Positions 26,939-34,732 of a DNA stretch of 36,076 nucleotides are shown here, in pieces. The notes beneath the pieces are model-generated. The model saw only the letters and a program-made list of their open reading frames with translations. It did not search any database and was not told where the DNA came from. Position 1 is the first letter of the stretch. Each line of letters starts with the position of its first letter. A program made the translations under genes and the position numbers. Source of the stretch: Prochloron sp. SulCav_FS08_3_32_3330 (GTDB lineage: Bacteria; Cyanobacteriota; Cyanobacteriia; Cyanobacteriales; DYNF01); NCBI GenBank assembly GCA_020721205.1, contig DYNF01000041.1, forward strand, positions 1-36,076, written 5' to 3'.

Positions 26939-26943
26939 TAAAA

Positions 26944-27003
26944 TAGGTTCGTTGTTGCGCTTTAGCGCTATAAGATAGTGCTAAAGCCTCACATCGAGCC
27001 TAT
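26944..27003. repeat. Palindromic dispersed repeat (GCGCTTTAGCGC family), copy 2
   Basis: An imperfect hairpin with outer arms ATAGG/CCTAT and inner arms GCGCTTTAGCGC/GTGCTAAAGC lies between two convergent genes. Bases 26946-26968 are identical to the reverse complement of 8411-8433. Here it is placed to serve as a two-way terminator. Confidence 0.7.
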
Positions 27004-27024
27004 TTATTATTAGAAATAACCTAC

Positions 27025-27669
27025 TTATCTACCTAAATCGTGCATTTCATTTATAATTTTAGTACAATGATTAGTAATAGCCTCTAATTCCTCTCTTTTT
27101 GTAGAAATAGGAGGAGGAATAACATCCCCAACTCTTAAAGTTAAAGGTACAGATTGAGGAATAGCAGAGCCTTTTTTCACAATCTTTTCCACACCCCATA
27201 AACTTACAGGCAGAATCGGCGCATTAGCTTTAGCCGCAATCAACGCCGCCCCCAACTTAGGGTCATAAATCCTACCATCTTTCGTCCGAGTACCCTCTAA
27301 AAAAAGTCCCACTGCCCAACCATCTTTCAGAGCATCCAGAGCTAAACGAATTGCCGAGCGATCGCCCGCGCCTCGTTTAACAGGATAAGCCCCATATAAC
27401 TTGATCAACTCTTTTAATACAGGCACTTTAAACAATTCTTCTTTTGCCATAAAAGACACAGGGCGACGAATAGTAGTAGAAAGTAAAGGAGGGTCATAAT
27501 AACTACCATGATTACAAACTACCACTAAAGGACCTTTTTTCGGTACTTTTTCTAAACCGTAAGCTTTACCTCGGAAATAAGTATAATAAAAAGGACTAAT
27601 AAACGACCATTTAGCAAAATTAAATAAAAATAAATTAACAAAAGGCTCTCTTTCTCTTTGTTCAGTCAT
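27025..27669 (-). CDS. 1-acylglycerol-3-phosphate acyltransferase family protein
   Basis: This 214-residue PlsC-like protein transfers an acyl chain to lysophosphatidate, a step in membrane lipid synthesis. It has the catalytic H-x4-D motif in NHGSYYDP (H54, D59), the substrate-binding EGTR (125-128) and the downstream PILPVSLWG strand. A hydrophobic segment near the N-terminus (about 12-30) would hold it at the membrane. Length and motifs are complete. It is convergent with the M50 gene and follows the membrane kinase gene on the minus strand after 55 bases, so it may be read from the same promoter. A related acyltransferase substrate cannot be excluded. Confidence 0.92.
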   Translation of the reverse strand: MTEQREREPFVNLFLFNFAKWSFISPFYYTYFRGKAYGLEKVPKKGPLVVVCNHGSYYDPPLLSTTIRRPVSFMAKEELFKVPVLKELIKLYGAYPVKRGAGDRSAIRLALDALKDGWAVGLFLEGTRTKDGRIYDPKLGAALIAAKANAPILPVSLWGVEKIVKKGSAIPQSVPLTLRVGDVIPPPISTKREELEAITNHCTKIINEMHDLGR

Positions 27670-27724
27670 AGTTTTATAATTATTTTATAAAAAATTGATC
27701 ATAATTGTTTTAAAATTATAAACT

Positions 27725-29131
27725 TTATTGGTCAATTTGAAAAGATTGAATCATGATATCTACAGATTGACTCATCTTATTAAATTGATTTTGATCCGCA
27801 GTAAAAGTTAAGATATAAGCGTTATAATTTTCGATAGTCCAAACTTGCATTCTTTTAACAGTAATATCATCTTCTTTTGTCACAAAAATTATTTTTTTAC
27901 CCTGTTTATTTGCAAAAGTAATATTAACAGGAGTTTCTACATTTGGATCCATATTATTTTTGATATCCGTAAATATTTCGTTAGTATATTCATTTAAAGA
28001 AAGGGGATTATTTGCTAAATTTTCTGTACTTAAAGTAACCATTTCTTGAAAAGAATCATCCTTATTATTTAAGGGAGAAATAAATTTAACAAAATTTAGA
28101 TTAAAAGCATTAGGATTATTTTCAATAGACCAATTTTCAGGATAATCAATAGTTAAATTATAATTTTCATCTTGATAAGTTATAAATTTTACTTTATTTT
28201 TATTAAAAATAATTAATCCAGAAATACCAATTATTCCCAATAATAAAGCTAAACTACTAACTAAATATTTTAAATTTAGAGATGGTTTTAATTGAAATTC
28301 CTTTAATACTTCCCCCGCATTTTTATAGCGTTGATTTTGTTTATCTTTAACCATTTTCGTTAAAATATTAGCCAATTTTTGACCAATTTTCACTTTAGCT
28401 TGATTTTGCCAAATAACCTCCCCATTTTCATCAAATATTAAACTTTCTGGTAACATTCCCGTTATAATTTCAATGATGATCATACCCACCGCATACACAT
28501 CACTAGCAGTAGTAGGAAAACCCCTCAATTGTTCCGTTGGCATATAGCCTTTTGTCCCAATAGCAATCGTCGGCTTAAGAGTAGGTGAAATATTAGATTG
28601 AGTATAACTAAATTGAGTTGTTAATCTTTGTTTAACTGCTCCAAAATCAATCATTACTATCTTATTATCCGTAGCCCTAATTATTAAATTATCTGGCTTT
28701 AAATCTCGATGAATAACATTAGTATTATGGACATAATTTAAAGGTTCTAAAATACTTTTGAGCAGATTACTTAATTCATTTTCTGACCAAGATTGATTAT
28801 TTTGTTTTCTGTCAATTATTTCTTGTCTTAAGGTTTTACCTACTATATATTCCTGTACTAAATAAAATTCATTATTTTCGGTAAAATGAGCGAGTAAAAT
28901 AGGAATTTGCTCATGGTTTCCTACACTTTCTAAAACCCTTGCTTCTTCAGTAAATAATCTTTCTGCTACTTGTAAAGTATAGGGATCATTTGCTAATGGT
29001 TTTAATTGTTTAACAATACATTGAGGCTGACCCGGGCGATCCATATCTTTTGCTAAATAAACAACACCAAATGAGCCACTTCCTAACGGAGAAATTATTT
29101 CATATCTACCTCTAAGTATAGTTCCAATCAT
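27725..29131 (-). CDS. Membrane Ser/Thr protein kinase with C-terminal outer domain
   Basis: This 468-residue Hanks-type kinase has GSGSFGVVY in the glycine loop, IVKQLKPL for the catalytic Lys, VIHRDLKPDN and MIDFGAVKQ, so it should be active. The catalytic domain (about 10-275) lies in the cytoplasm. One transmembrane helix (SSLALLLGIIGISGLIIF, about 295-312) leads to about 150 outer residues starting YQDENYNLTIDYPENW, which resemble PsbP-like or DUF1795-like beta domains and may act as a sensor; that link is tentative. The gene follows the nucleotidyltransferase gene by 8 bases and should be co-translated with it. Its first 20 bases are copied at the start of that upstream gene. Confidence 0.93.
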   Translation of the reverse strand: MIGTILRGRYEIISPLGSGSFGVVYLAKDMDRPGQPQCIVKQLKPLANDPYTLQVAERLFTEEARVLESVGNHEQIPILLAHFTENNEFYLVQEYIVGKTLRQEIIDRKQNNQSWSENELSNLLKSILEPLNYVHNTNVIHRDLKPDNLIIRATDNKIVMIDFGAVKQRLTTQFSYTQSNISPTLKPTIAIGTKGYMPTEQLRGFPTTASDVYAVGMIIIEIITGMLPESLIFDENGEVIWQNQAKVKIGQKLANILTKMVKDKQNQRYKNAGEVLKEFQLKPSLNLKYLVSSLALLLGIIGISGLIIFNKNKVKFITYQDENYNLTIDYPENWSIENNPNAFNLNFVKFISPLNNKDDSFQEMVTLSTENLANNPLSLNEYTNEIFTDIKNNMDPNVETPVNITFANKQGKKIIFVTKEDDITVKRMQVWTIENYNAYILTFTADQNQFNKMSQSVDIMIQSFQIDQ

Positions 29132-29155
29132 AATTTTAATTAATTGTTAAATAAA
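29114..29155. repeat. Duplicated kinase start region, copy 1
   Basis: A 21-base identity (29114-29134 and 29497-29517) covers the first six codons and the leader of the kinase gene; similarity continues with small changes for about 20 further bases. In both copies it includes a start codon and what precedes it. Confidence 0.7.
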
Positions 29156-29520
29156 TTCAAGAGAGTTTTTTCATAAATAGTGTAAGCAGTGGTTAAAATT
29201 TCTTTACTACGAATGTAATTATCACTGGTTTTAAGAGAGTCTTTAATTGCAATATCTATCGGATAATTAAGTAATGATTCTAGTTCATATTTTAACTTAG
29301 AAATAGTTAATAATCCTTGGGGAACATTAGACTCAAAAGAAATTAAAAAATCAAGATCACTATCTTTGTGAAAATCCTCTCTTAACACTGAACCAAATAA
29401 AGCCATTTCCCTAATACCCCACTTTTGACATAAAAGAAAAAGCCGATTCAGAGTAATTCCTAATCTTTTTTCGATTTGAGAATTAGATTGTAGTAAAAGT
29501 ATAGTTCCAATCATAATCAT
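29140..29520 (-). CDS. MNT-type nucleotidyltransferase domain protein
   Basis: This 126-residue protein has the minimal nucleotidyltransferase signature GSVLRED-x5-DLDFLI (G43, S44, D55, D57). Related MntA proteins add nucleotides to a HEPN toxin and so neutralise it. No HEPN gene lies beside it, so it is an orphan or acts on another target. The first eight codons (MIMIGTIL) do not look like the usual MNT start: they copy the beginning of the downstream kinase gene (MIGTIL) with its leader. An ATG at codon 3 is equally possible. The stop is 8 bases from the kinase start, so the two are coupled. Confidence 0.85.
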   Translation of the reverse strand: MIMIGTILLLQSNSQIEKRLGITLNRLFLLCQKWGIREMALFGSVLREDFHKDSDLDFLISFESNVPQGLLTISKLKYELESLLNYPIDIAIKDSLKTSDNYIRSKEILTTAYTIYEKTLLNLFNN

Positions 29521-29545
29521 AATTTTAATTATTGTTTAATAAAAA
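29497..29545. repeat. Duplicated kinase start region, copy 2
   Basis: This copy supplies the start codon and leader of the nucleotidyltransferase gene. It differs from copy 1 by an extra CATAAT and a few base changes. Confidence 0.7.
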
Positions 29546-29549
29546 TCTT

Positions 29550-29915
29550 TTATTTAATGCGAATCTGATTAATATTAACCACAAACAATTTACCTCGATA
29601 GTGATTCCGATCTGGATAGTTTTTAAGATAATTAATTAACTTTTTCATCAATTGAGGTATTACTTCAGGATGATTTTTAAGTTGTAAAGCAATAATACCA
29701 CCATAAAGATTAGGTGGATAAGTTATAATATCAGAAAAATCACCATTAAGAGAAAGTAAAACAGCATCTAACTCTTGAGCTTTATTAATAACTATTGAAT
29801 CAGGAGATGTAATATTAATAAAATTCTTTAAAATTAAAGTTTGATAACCTGAATCTTGTAAAATATTAATAATTTGTTGTGGTACACATTGATCAAGAAA
29901 AAAAGAAATAGACAT
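29550..29915 (-). CDS. DUF5615 family PIN-like toxin
   Basis: This 121-residue protein starts MSISFFLDQCVPQQI, the DUF5615 opening in which the Asp after the first strand is a PIN-like metal ligand, and continues with KAQELDAVLLSLNGDFSDI, where further Asp residues belong. The family has a PIN-like RNase fold and is usually encoded after a DUF433 gene, as here. Its ATG overlaps the stop of the DUF433 gene by one base (TAATG). The nuclease role is known only by family resemblance. Confidence 0.87.
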   Translation of the reverse strand: MSISFFLDQCVPQQIINILQDSGYQTLILKNFINITSPDSIVINKAQELDAVLLSLNGDFSDIITYPPNLYGGIIALQLKNHPEVIPQLMKKLINYLKNYPDRNHYRGKLFVVNINQIRIK

Positions 29916-30142
29916 TAGGCAACACTCTCAAATTCTGATAAATCTCTAGCGAAATCTAAACAAGCTAAAATTTTCTCAACAGATAAATCAGGAAATTCTT
30001 GAATTATTTGTTGAGGAGTATTTCCTATTGCTAAATATCCTAAGATTAAACTCACAGGGATTCTTGTGTCTTTTAATCTCGGTTTTCCTTTTAATATATC
30101 AGGAGAAGATGTAATATAATCTTGCCAATGAATATTAGTCAT
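29915..30142 (-). CDS. DUF433 family antitoxin
   Basis: This 75-residue protein has the DUF433 landmarks: a short Trp-Gln-Asp-Tyr-Ile start, GKPRLKDTRIPVSLILGYLAIG, and a following PQQIIQEFPDLSVEKILACL that reads as a winged helix-turn-helix. DUF433 proteins are the DNA-binding antitoxins of DUF5615 toxins and usually repress their own operon. It is the first gene of the pair. Only a weak ribosome site is seen before the ATG. Confidence 0.9.
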   Translation of the reverse strand: MTNIHWQDYITSSPDILKGKPRLKDTRIPVSLILGYLAIGNTPQQIIQEFPDLSVEKILACLDFARDLSEFESVA

Positions 30143-30263
30143 AATATTAACTTAGATTAAGTATTAATTTAATAATACAATAAAATATGAATATTGTTTG
30201 TTAATTTTTATGTATAAGTTTTAATTTAAAATATATATATAGATATTAAGCAACAATCTATTT

Positions 30264-30440
30264 TTATAAACCTAATTGTTTTTTGATTAAACGACAAAGA
30301 CTTTCTTTGATTTCAGGATGACGAGGGATAGGAGTTTGTTGTCCATTAACTGGATTAATATAAATATCATGTTTGCTACCATGACGTTTTAAATAACAGC
30401 CCTGTTTTGTTAATTCTCTAATAAAATTACCTCGTTTCAT
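30264..30440 (-). CDS. hicA: HicA-type mRNA interferase toxin
   Basis: This 58-residue protein begins MKRGNFIRELTKQGCYLKRHGSKH, the HicA double-stranded-RNA-binding fold with the catalytic His in HGSKHDIY, and continues with INPVNGQQTPIPRHPEIKESLCR, where the P-R-H motif is typical. HicA cleaves mRNA when free of HicB. The ATG overlaps the stop of the upstream hicB by four bases (ATGA), so toxin output depends on antitoxin translation. The order, antitoxin first, is the reverse of the classical hicA-hicB pair. Length is normal for the family. Confidence 0.88.
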   Translation of the reverse strand: MKRGNFIRELTKQGCYLKRHGSKHDIYINPVNGQQTPIPRHPEIKESLCRLIKKQLGL

Positions 30441-30649
30441 GCTACATCAATTAAAATTTCTTTAGTTTTTTTCAAATTATGATTAATATTTTCCTGTTCA
30501 CTTTCTAATATCATTTGATATGCGTCTTTAATATATTCTTCTAATTCCTCTAAAGTTTCACCCTGACTAAAAACTCCGGGTATTTCTTTAAGTTTTCCCA
30601 CATACCAACCATCATCAAGCCAATATTCTAAGGTAAAAGAGTATTGCAT
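30437..30649 (-). CDS. hicB: HicB-type antitoxin
   Basis: This 70-residue protein shows the HicB fold: FTLEYWLDDGWYVGKLKEIPGVFSQGET is the partial RNase-H-like strand pattern with the P-G-x-x-x-x-G-x-T motif, followed by the helix LEELEEYIKDAYQMILE. It neutralises HicA. It is short and lacks the C-terminal DNA-binding domain of longer HicB proteins, so autoregulation is uncertain. It leads the pair, overlapping hicA by four bases. Confidence 0.9.
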   Translation of the reverse strand: MQYSFTLEYWLDDGWYVGKLKEIPGVFSQGETLEELEEYIKDAYQMILESEQENINHNLKKTKEILIDVA

Positions 30650-30715
30650 AATTTTTGCTCCCTAGATCTAAATTATTAATAGACTATAAAAAATAATTTA
30701 ATAATACAATAACAC

Positions 30716-30735
30716 AGGCAAGATGCCTGTACCAC
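30716..30735. repeat. AGGCAA-ATGCCTGT dispersed hairpin, copy 2
   Basis: AGGCAAGATGCCTGTACCAC, with flanking AC extending the palindrome, is followed by a T run. It matches 12030-12049 at 18 of 20 bases. It lies between the divergent hicB and protease genes; the rest of this gap holds no gene. Confidence 0.5.
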
Positions 30736-30888
30736 TTTTTTTGCTGAAAAATTAATTAAAATTAATCACTTTAGGAGACTTTTGATCAAAATTGTTTCCT
30801 TTCTGGTAGAACAAAAATTTTACCTGTATCGTGATCGCCAAACTTAAGCTACAATAAAATCATAAAACCTACCTAAATTTTATTGATT

Positions 30889-32619
30889 ATGAATAAATAT
30901 CTTTTTTCCTCTTTAACCCCCGCTATCATCGGCATTTCCGCCTCCATAACTTTAATCGCTCCCGCCTCTGTTATGGCTTTAGAACAAAGAGAAATATTGA
31001 GACGTGCGACAGAATTTACCGTTATGATAGATGGTAGGGAGGAAGGCTCTGGAGTTATTATTAAGCGTGATGGCAATACTTACACTGTATTAACCAATCG
31101 CCATGTTGTAGACTCTCTTGACGTTAATTTTAGTCAATTGACAGGAACTTATAAGGTTATTACTCCTGATGGGGAAACTTATACGATTGATGATAATAAA
31201 ATTAAACATTTAGAAGGCTATGATTTAGCAACTATAGAGTTTAATAGTAATAGAAATTATACTGTTGCAATACCTAGTACAGAAAATGCAGAATTGACAG
31301 ATAATGTTCATATTTTTGGTTTTCCTAAAATTTTTTCTGATTTTAATGAACGTAGTGCATATATTGAAGGTGCAACAGTAATTAGAGTTGGGACACAGGG
31401 ATTCGACGGTTATAATATTCTTTTTGATAAACGCCCTCCAGCAGGTACTTCGGGTGGACCATTATTAGATGAAAATGGTTTTTTATTAGGTATACATGGT
31501 TTAGGTGATACTCAAGAAGGTATACCAATTGATGCTAATAATCAAAGGTATACTGGTGGTGCAATACCAATTAAAAGCTATTTAGAGCAAACAAATACTT
31601 TTGCTACACCTCAAAATCCTAAATTACCAGATGATCCTTTGAGTGTAGGACAAAGAAAAGCACAGGAAGGGGATTATAGAGGTGCGATCTCTTATTTTGA
31701 TCAGGCTTTACAAGCAAATCCTAATAATCTTTATGCCTATTATTTTAGAGGTGAAGCCTTTTATTATTTAAAAGATTATCGTAGTGCCATAAATAGTTTT
31801 AACCAAGTATTAAGACTGGATAGTAATAATGTTAGTGGTTACCTTTACCGAGGGCTTGTCTACTATAACTTAAAAGAATATGAAAAAGCGATCGCTGATT
31901 ATAACCAGGCAATTAATCTTAATCCTAACTATGCTGATGGTTATGCTAACAGAGGTAAAACTTATTTTCAACAAAATAAATATGATCAGGCACTTGAAAG
32001 TTTTAACCAAGCAATTAGTCTTAATCCTAACAATGCCGAGTTTTATAATGATCGTGGGTTAACTTACCGTAATTTACAAAAATATAACGAAGCGATCGCT
32101 GATTACAACCAAGCCATTAATCTTAATCCTAATTATGCCGATGCTTACAGCCACAGAGGAGTTACTTATAATAAATTAGAACAATATCAAAGGGCAATAT
32201 CAGATTATAACCGTGCTATTGAAATTAATCCTAACTCTAGTTTATATTTCTATAATCGAGGAATATCGTATTTTAAATTAGAAGAATATCAAAGAGGAAT
32301 TTCAGATTGTAACCGTGCTATTGAAATTAATGATAATTGGGGTAACGACATTTTACTTGATTCCGCCTATCTTAATCGAGGTTCTGGCTACTATGAATTA
32401 GAAGAATATCAAAGAGCCATATCAGATTTAACTCGTGCGGTTGAACTTAATCCTAACAATGCTTTAGCTTACTATAACAGAGGGAAAGCTTATAAAGATT
32501 CAGGAAATCGTCAAAATGCCCTTTCAGATTTTCGTCAAGCGGCGAGATTATATCAACAACAAGGTGATACGGAAAGATATGAAAGAGCAATGAATCAAAT
32601 TAGGGAATTAGAGAATTAA
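30889..32619 (+). CDS. Secreted trypsin-like serine protease with nine TPRs
   Basis: This protein of 576 residues has a signal peptide (about 1-32, SPASVMA-like end), so it is exported to the periplasm or beyond. The trypsin/DegP-like domain has a complete triad: H72 in TNRHVV, D112 in YDLATIEF and S188 in GTSGGPLL. From about 250 nine TPR units follow (consensus YNRG-x-x-YY-x-x-x-x-Y-x-x-AI-x-x-YNQAI-x-LNPN), a scaffold for protein binding in place of the PDZ domains of DegP. I start at ATG 30889; TTG two codons before is possible. Similar fusions are common in cyanobacteria. The near-identical TPR units suggest repeat growth by recombination. Confidence 0.92.
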   Translation: MNKYLFSSLTPAIIGISASITLIAPASVMALEQREILRRATEFTVMIDGREEGSGVIIKRDGNTYTVLTNRHVVDSLDVNFSQLTGTYKVITPDGETYTIDDNKIKHLEGYDLATIEFNSNRNYTVAIPSTENAELTDNVHIFGFPKIFSDFNERSAYIEGATVIRVGTQGFDGYNILFDKRPPAGTSGGPLLDENGFLLGIHGLGDTQEGIPIDANNQRYTGGAIPIKSYLEQTNTFATPQNPKLPDDPLSVGQRKAQEGDYRGAISYFDQALQANPNNLYAYYFRGEAFYYLKDYRSAINSFNQVLRLDSNNVSGYLYRGLVYYNLKEYEKAIADYNQAINLNPNYADGYANRGKTYFQQNKYDQALESFNQAISLNPNNAEFYNDRGLTYRNLQKYNEAIADYNQAINLNPNYADAYSHRGVTYNKLEQYQRAISDYNRAIEINPNSSLYFYNRGISYFKLEEYQRGISDCNRAIEINDNWGNDILLDSAYLNRGSGYYELEEYQRAISDLTRAVELNPNNALAYYNRGKAYKDSGNRQNALSDFRQAARLYQQQGDTERYERAMNQIRELEN

Positions 32620-32718
32620 AATTAGGGAGTTTTAAGGGATAATTAATTAAGAATTTAACTAAAAAAAGGATTAATAATTATGCCCTATACTATTACAATT
32701 AAAAGGAGGCTTTTTATC

Positions 32719-33036
32719 ATGAAACAACTAGAGGAAAATGTAATCATAGATAGATCACAAAGACCAATAGCTCAGGGAGAAGTTATTGCGGATCTACTTG
32801 ATGATTTAGAAATTAATCAAAGCCAATTTGCAGAAATTTTAGGAGTATCAAATCAAATAGTTAATGATATGATTGAAGGAAAACAACCGATTACTGTAGA
32901 CTTAGCAATTAGGCTTGGCAAAGCTTTAGGAAATGGTCATAGACTTTGGTTAAATTTGCAACAAAAAGTTGATATATGGGATGCTTGGCAACTTAATCAA
33001 AAAGAATATGAGAAAGTATTAACTTTAGTTTCTTGA
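32719..33036 (+). CDS. higA: HigA-type XRE-family antitoxin, orphan
   Basis: This protein of 105 residues has an XRE helix-turn-helix (LLDDLEINQSQFAEILGVSNQIVNDMIEGKQPIT) inside the HigA-type layout: P-I-A-x-G-E-V-I before it and LAIRLGKALGNGHRLWLNLQ after it. HigA proteins repress their own operon and bind HigB. No HigB gene lies beside it. I choose ATG 32719, preceded by GGAGG at 9 bases; the frame is also open to an ATG at 32680 with its own AAAAGGA, adding MPYTITIKRRLFI. Two ribosome sites in one frame are unusual and the true start is open. Confidence 0.85.
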   Translation: MKQLEENVIIDRSQRPIAQGEVIADLLDDLEINQSQFAEILGVSNQIVNDMIEGKQPITVDLAIRLGKALGNGHRLWLNLQQKVDIWDAWQLNQKEYEKVLTLVS

Positions 33037-33070
33037 GCTAATTATTAATAATTTAATCAAATGAAAAATT

Positions 33071-33364
33071 ATGAAACTAGAACTTTTTATTCCCGATGAT
33101 TGGCTCAATTCAGTTGAGGAAAAACCTGATTTATCTCGTCAAAAAGCCTTAATTTATTTATTAGGTACACTCTATCAATCAGGTCAAATTTCTGGAGGAA
33201 TAGGTGCTAAATTGATGGAATGTAGTAAGATTGAATTTTATCAATTGCTATCAGAAAATGGCTTTGCTGTGATTGATTATCCTGCTGAAGAATTAGCAGA
33301 TGAAGCGACTATTAATGAAGTATGGTTTACACAGGTAAAAAAATATGAAAGCCGTAATCAATAG
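33071..33364 (+). CDS. UPF0175 family antitoxin, second copy
   Basis: This 97-residue member of UPF0175 has the central helix-turn-helix pattern ALIYLLGTLYQSGQISGGIGAKLMECSKIEFY and the YPAEELADE end. It is only distantly similar to the protein at 6301, so the two copies are old. It overlaps the DUF3368 gene by 20 bases. No ribosome site of note precedes the ATG. Confidence 0.85.
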   Translation: MKLELFIPDDWLNSVEEKPDLSRQKALIYLLGTLYQSGQISGGIGAKLMECSKIEFYQLLSENGFAVIDYPAEELADEATINEVWFTQVKKYESRNQ

Positions 33365-33821
33365 CACTCCTTTAATTGCTTTAGCAATAACTAATAATTT
33401 AGATTTATTATCAATATTATTTGATCAAGTTTTTGTGCCAGATTCAGTTTATTGCGAAGTAACTAAACAAGGATTAAGACCCGGAGCAAAAGAAGTTAGT
33501 CAAATAGATTGGTTTACTATTAAATCTCCTAAATTTTCTCCTATTCCTCCAGAGATTTTGAAATTAGATCAAGGAGAAAAAGATGTGATTTTATTAGCAT
33601 TAGAAACTAAAGCAGATTGGATCATTTTAGATGAAAATTTAGGTCGTAAAATCGCTTTAAATTTAGGGTGTCAAATCAAAGGTACATTAGGCATTTTATT
33701 AATTGCTTATAAAACAAATTTAATATCTAAAGAAGATACTATAAAAGCAATTAATATTTTATCTCAAAGTTCTATTAGATTGAGTTCCAATTTATTAGAA
33801 TGGTTTTTAAAACAATTATAA
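33345..33821 (+). CDS. DUF3368 family PIN-like toxin, second copy
   Basis: This 158-residue PIN-like protein has VINSTPLIALA at the start, Glu in SVYCEV, LDQGEKDVILLALE in the middle and IILDENLGRKIAL near the end, the same acidic pattern as the copy at 6545. It is co-translated with its UPF0175 partner. The different sequence makes cross-neutralisation between the two pairs unlikely, though that is inference. Confidence 0.85.
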   Translation: MKAVINSTPLIALAITNNLDLLSILFDQVFVPDSVYCEVTKQGLRPGAKEVSQIDWFTIKSPKFSPIPPEILKLDQGEKDVILLALETKADWIILDENLGRKIALNLGCQIKGTLGILLIAYKTNLISKEDTIKAINILSQSSIRLSSNLLEWFLKQL

Positions 33822-33835
33822 AGGAGTTTTCAACT

Positions 33836-33868
33836 ATGTTATGTGATAATTGTGAAGAAATTAACTAA
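33836..33868 (+). other. Ten-codon reading frame with ribosome site
   Basis: AAGGAG followed at 9 bases by ATG gives MLCDNCEEIN and a stop, 12 bases before the next start. The C-x-x-C pair resembles the first half of a zinc knuckle. It may be the remnant of a zinc-ribbon antitoxin gene or a coupling peptide for the next gene. Confidence 0.35.
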
Positions 33869-33879
33869 CAAGAGGATTA

Positions 33880-34527
33880 ATGATGAAAGTTGTTATTGAT
33901 GAAGTTATTAAAAATGGGATAGTTTTTGATGTTAAAAATTGGAATAAAAACCTTATGAATATTGATAATCTATTGACAAGTATTGATAATTTATTTGATA
34001 CTTTAGAACAAAATCAGATTAACTATTTATTAGTAGGAGGAATTGCTTTATTAAGTTATGTAGAAGGACGAAATACTCAGGATATTAATTTTATTTTATC
34101 TCGTCAAGATTTAGATAGTTTATCTGACATTAAAATTAATCATGAAAATAAAGATTTTATTCGATGTAATTTTAATGAATTACAAATTGATATTTTATTG
34201 ACTCAAAACAAACTTTTTAAAACAATATTGCAACAATTTGTAACAGAAAGAAACTTTGGCAAAAGATTAATCCGTTGTGTAACAGTGGAAGGTTTAATTA
34301 TGCTTAAATTATATGCTTTACCTTCTCTATATCGTCAAGGGGAATTTAATCGAGCGAGTATTTATGAAAATGATATATTACTTTTAATGTTAAATTATGA
34401 TGTGAATTTAACACCTTTAGTAAAATTATTAAATAAACATTTATTAAGTAGTGATTTAGAGGAAATTCAGGAAATTTTAACAGAGATTCAAGGTAAAATT
34501 AAGCGTTTTTCCCGTCATAAAATATAA
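33880..34527 (+). CDS. AbiEii-like nucleotidyltransferase domain protein
   Basis: This 215-residue protein has the nucleotidyltransferase opening LLVGGIALLSYVEGRNTQDINF (G53, G54, R64, D68, N70), as in AbiEii/DUF1814-type toxins and related proteins, followed by a strand with D-I-L-L and a helical C-terminal half. The second metal-binding Asp of the D-x-D pair is Asn, so catalysis is doubtful. No AbiEi partner is present, only the DUF3368 pair upstream. A second ATG follows the first. It could be an inactive regulator or a degraded toxin. Confidence 0.65.
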   Translation: MMKVVIDEVIKNGIVFDVKNWNKNLMNIDNLLTSIDNLFDTLEQNQINYLLVGGIALLSYVEGRNTQDINFILSRQDLDSLSDIKINHENKDFIRCNFNELQIDILLTQNKLFKTILQQFVTERNFGKRLIRCVTVEGLIMLKLYALPSLYRQGEFNRASIYENDILLLMLNYDVNLTPLVKLLNKHLLSSDLEEIQEILTEIQGKIKRFSRHKI

Positions 34528-34528
34528 C

Positions 34529-34544
34529 TTAATTTTCAAATTAG
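34529..34544. repeat. 16-bp dispersed sequence, copy 2
   Basis: TTAATTTTCAAATTAG, identical to 11619-11634 and 35231-35246, begins two bases after a stop codon. Confidence 0.45.
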
Positions 34545-34630
34545 TATATTGTATGGTGGACAATCATTGAATAATTGTTAGTTAAGATTTATAATTAAAT
34601 GTAAGATTACTTACTCTACTGATTCTAACG

Positions 34631-34721
34631 AAAATCCCCGACTTTTGAGAACAAATTGTAGGGGCATGACACCATTTAATTTTAAAATTACTATTCAATT
34701 AAATAACGTCATGCCCCTACA
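34631..34721. repeat. Composite repeat: GTCGGGGATTT half-site and TGTAGGGGCATGAC palindrome
   Basis: AAAATCCCCGACTTTT (34631-34646) is a single arm of the repeat at 17924. It is followed by TGTAGGGGCATGAC (34657-34670) and its perfect reverse complement (34708-34721) around a 37-base AT-rich loop. The left arm and the bases beyond it match the 56-bp tandem unit at the window end. It lies between convergent genes and can act as a terminator. Confidence 0.7.
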
Positions 34722-34732
34722 GATTTTAAATA

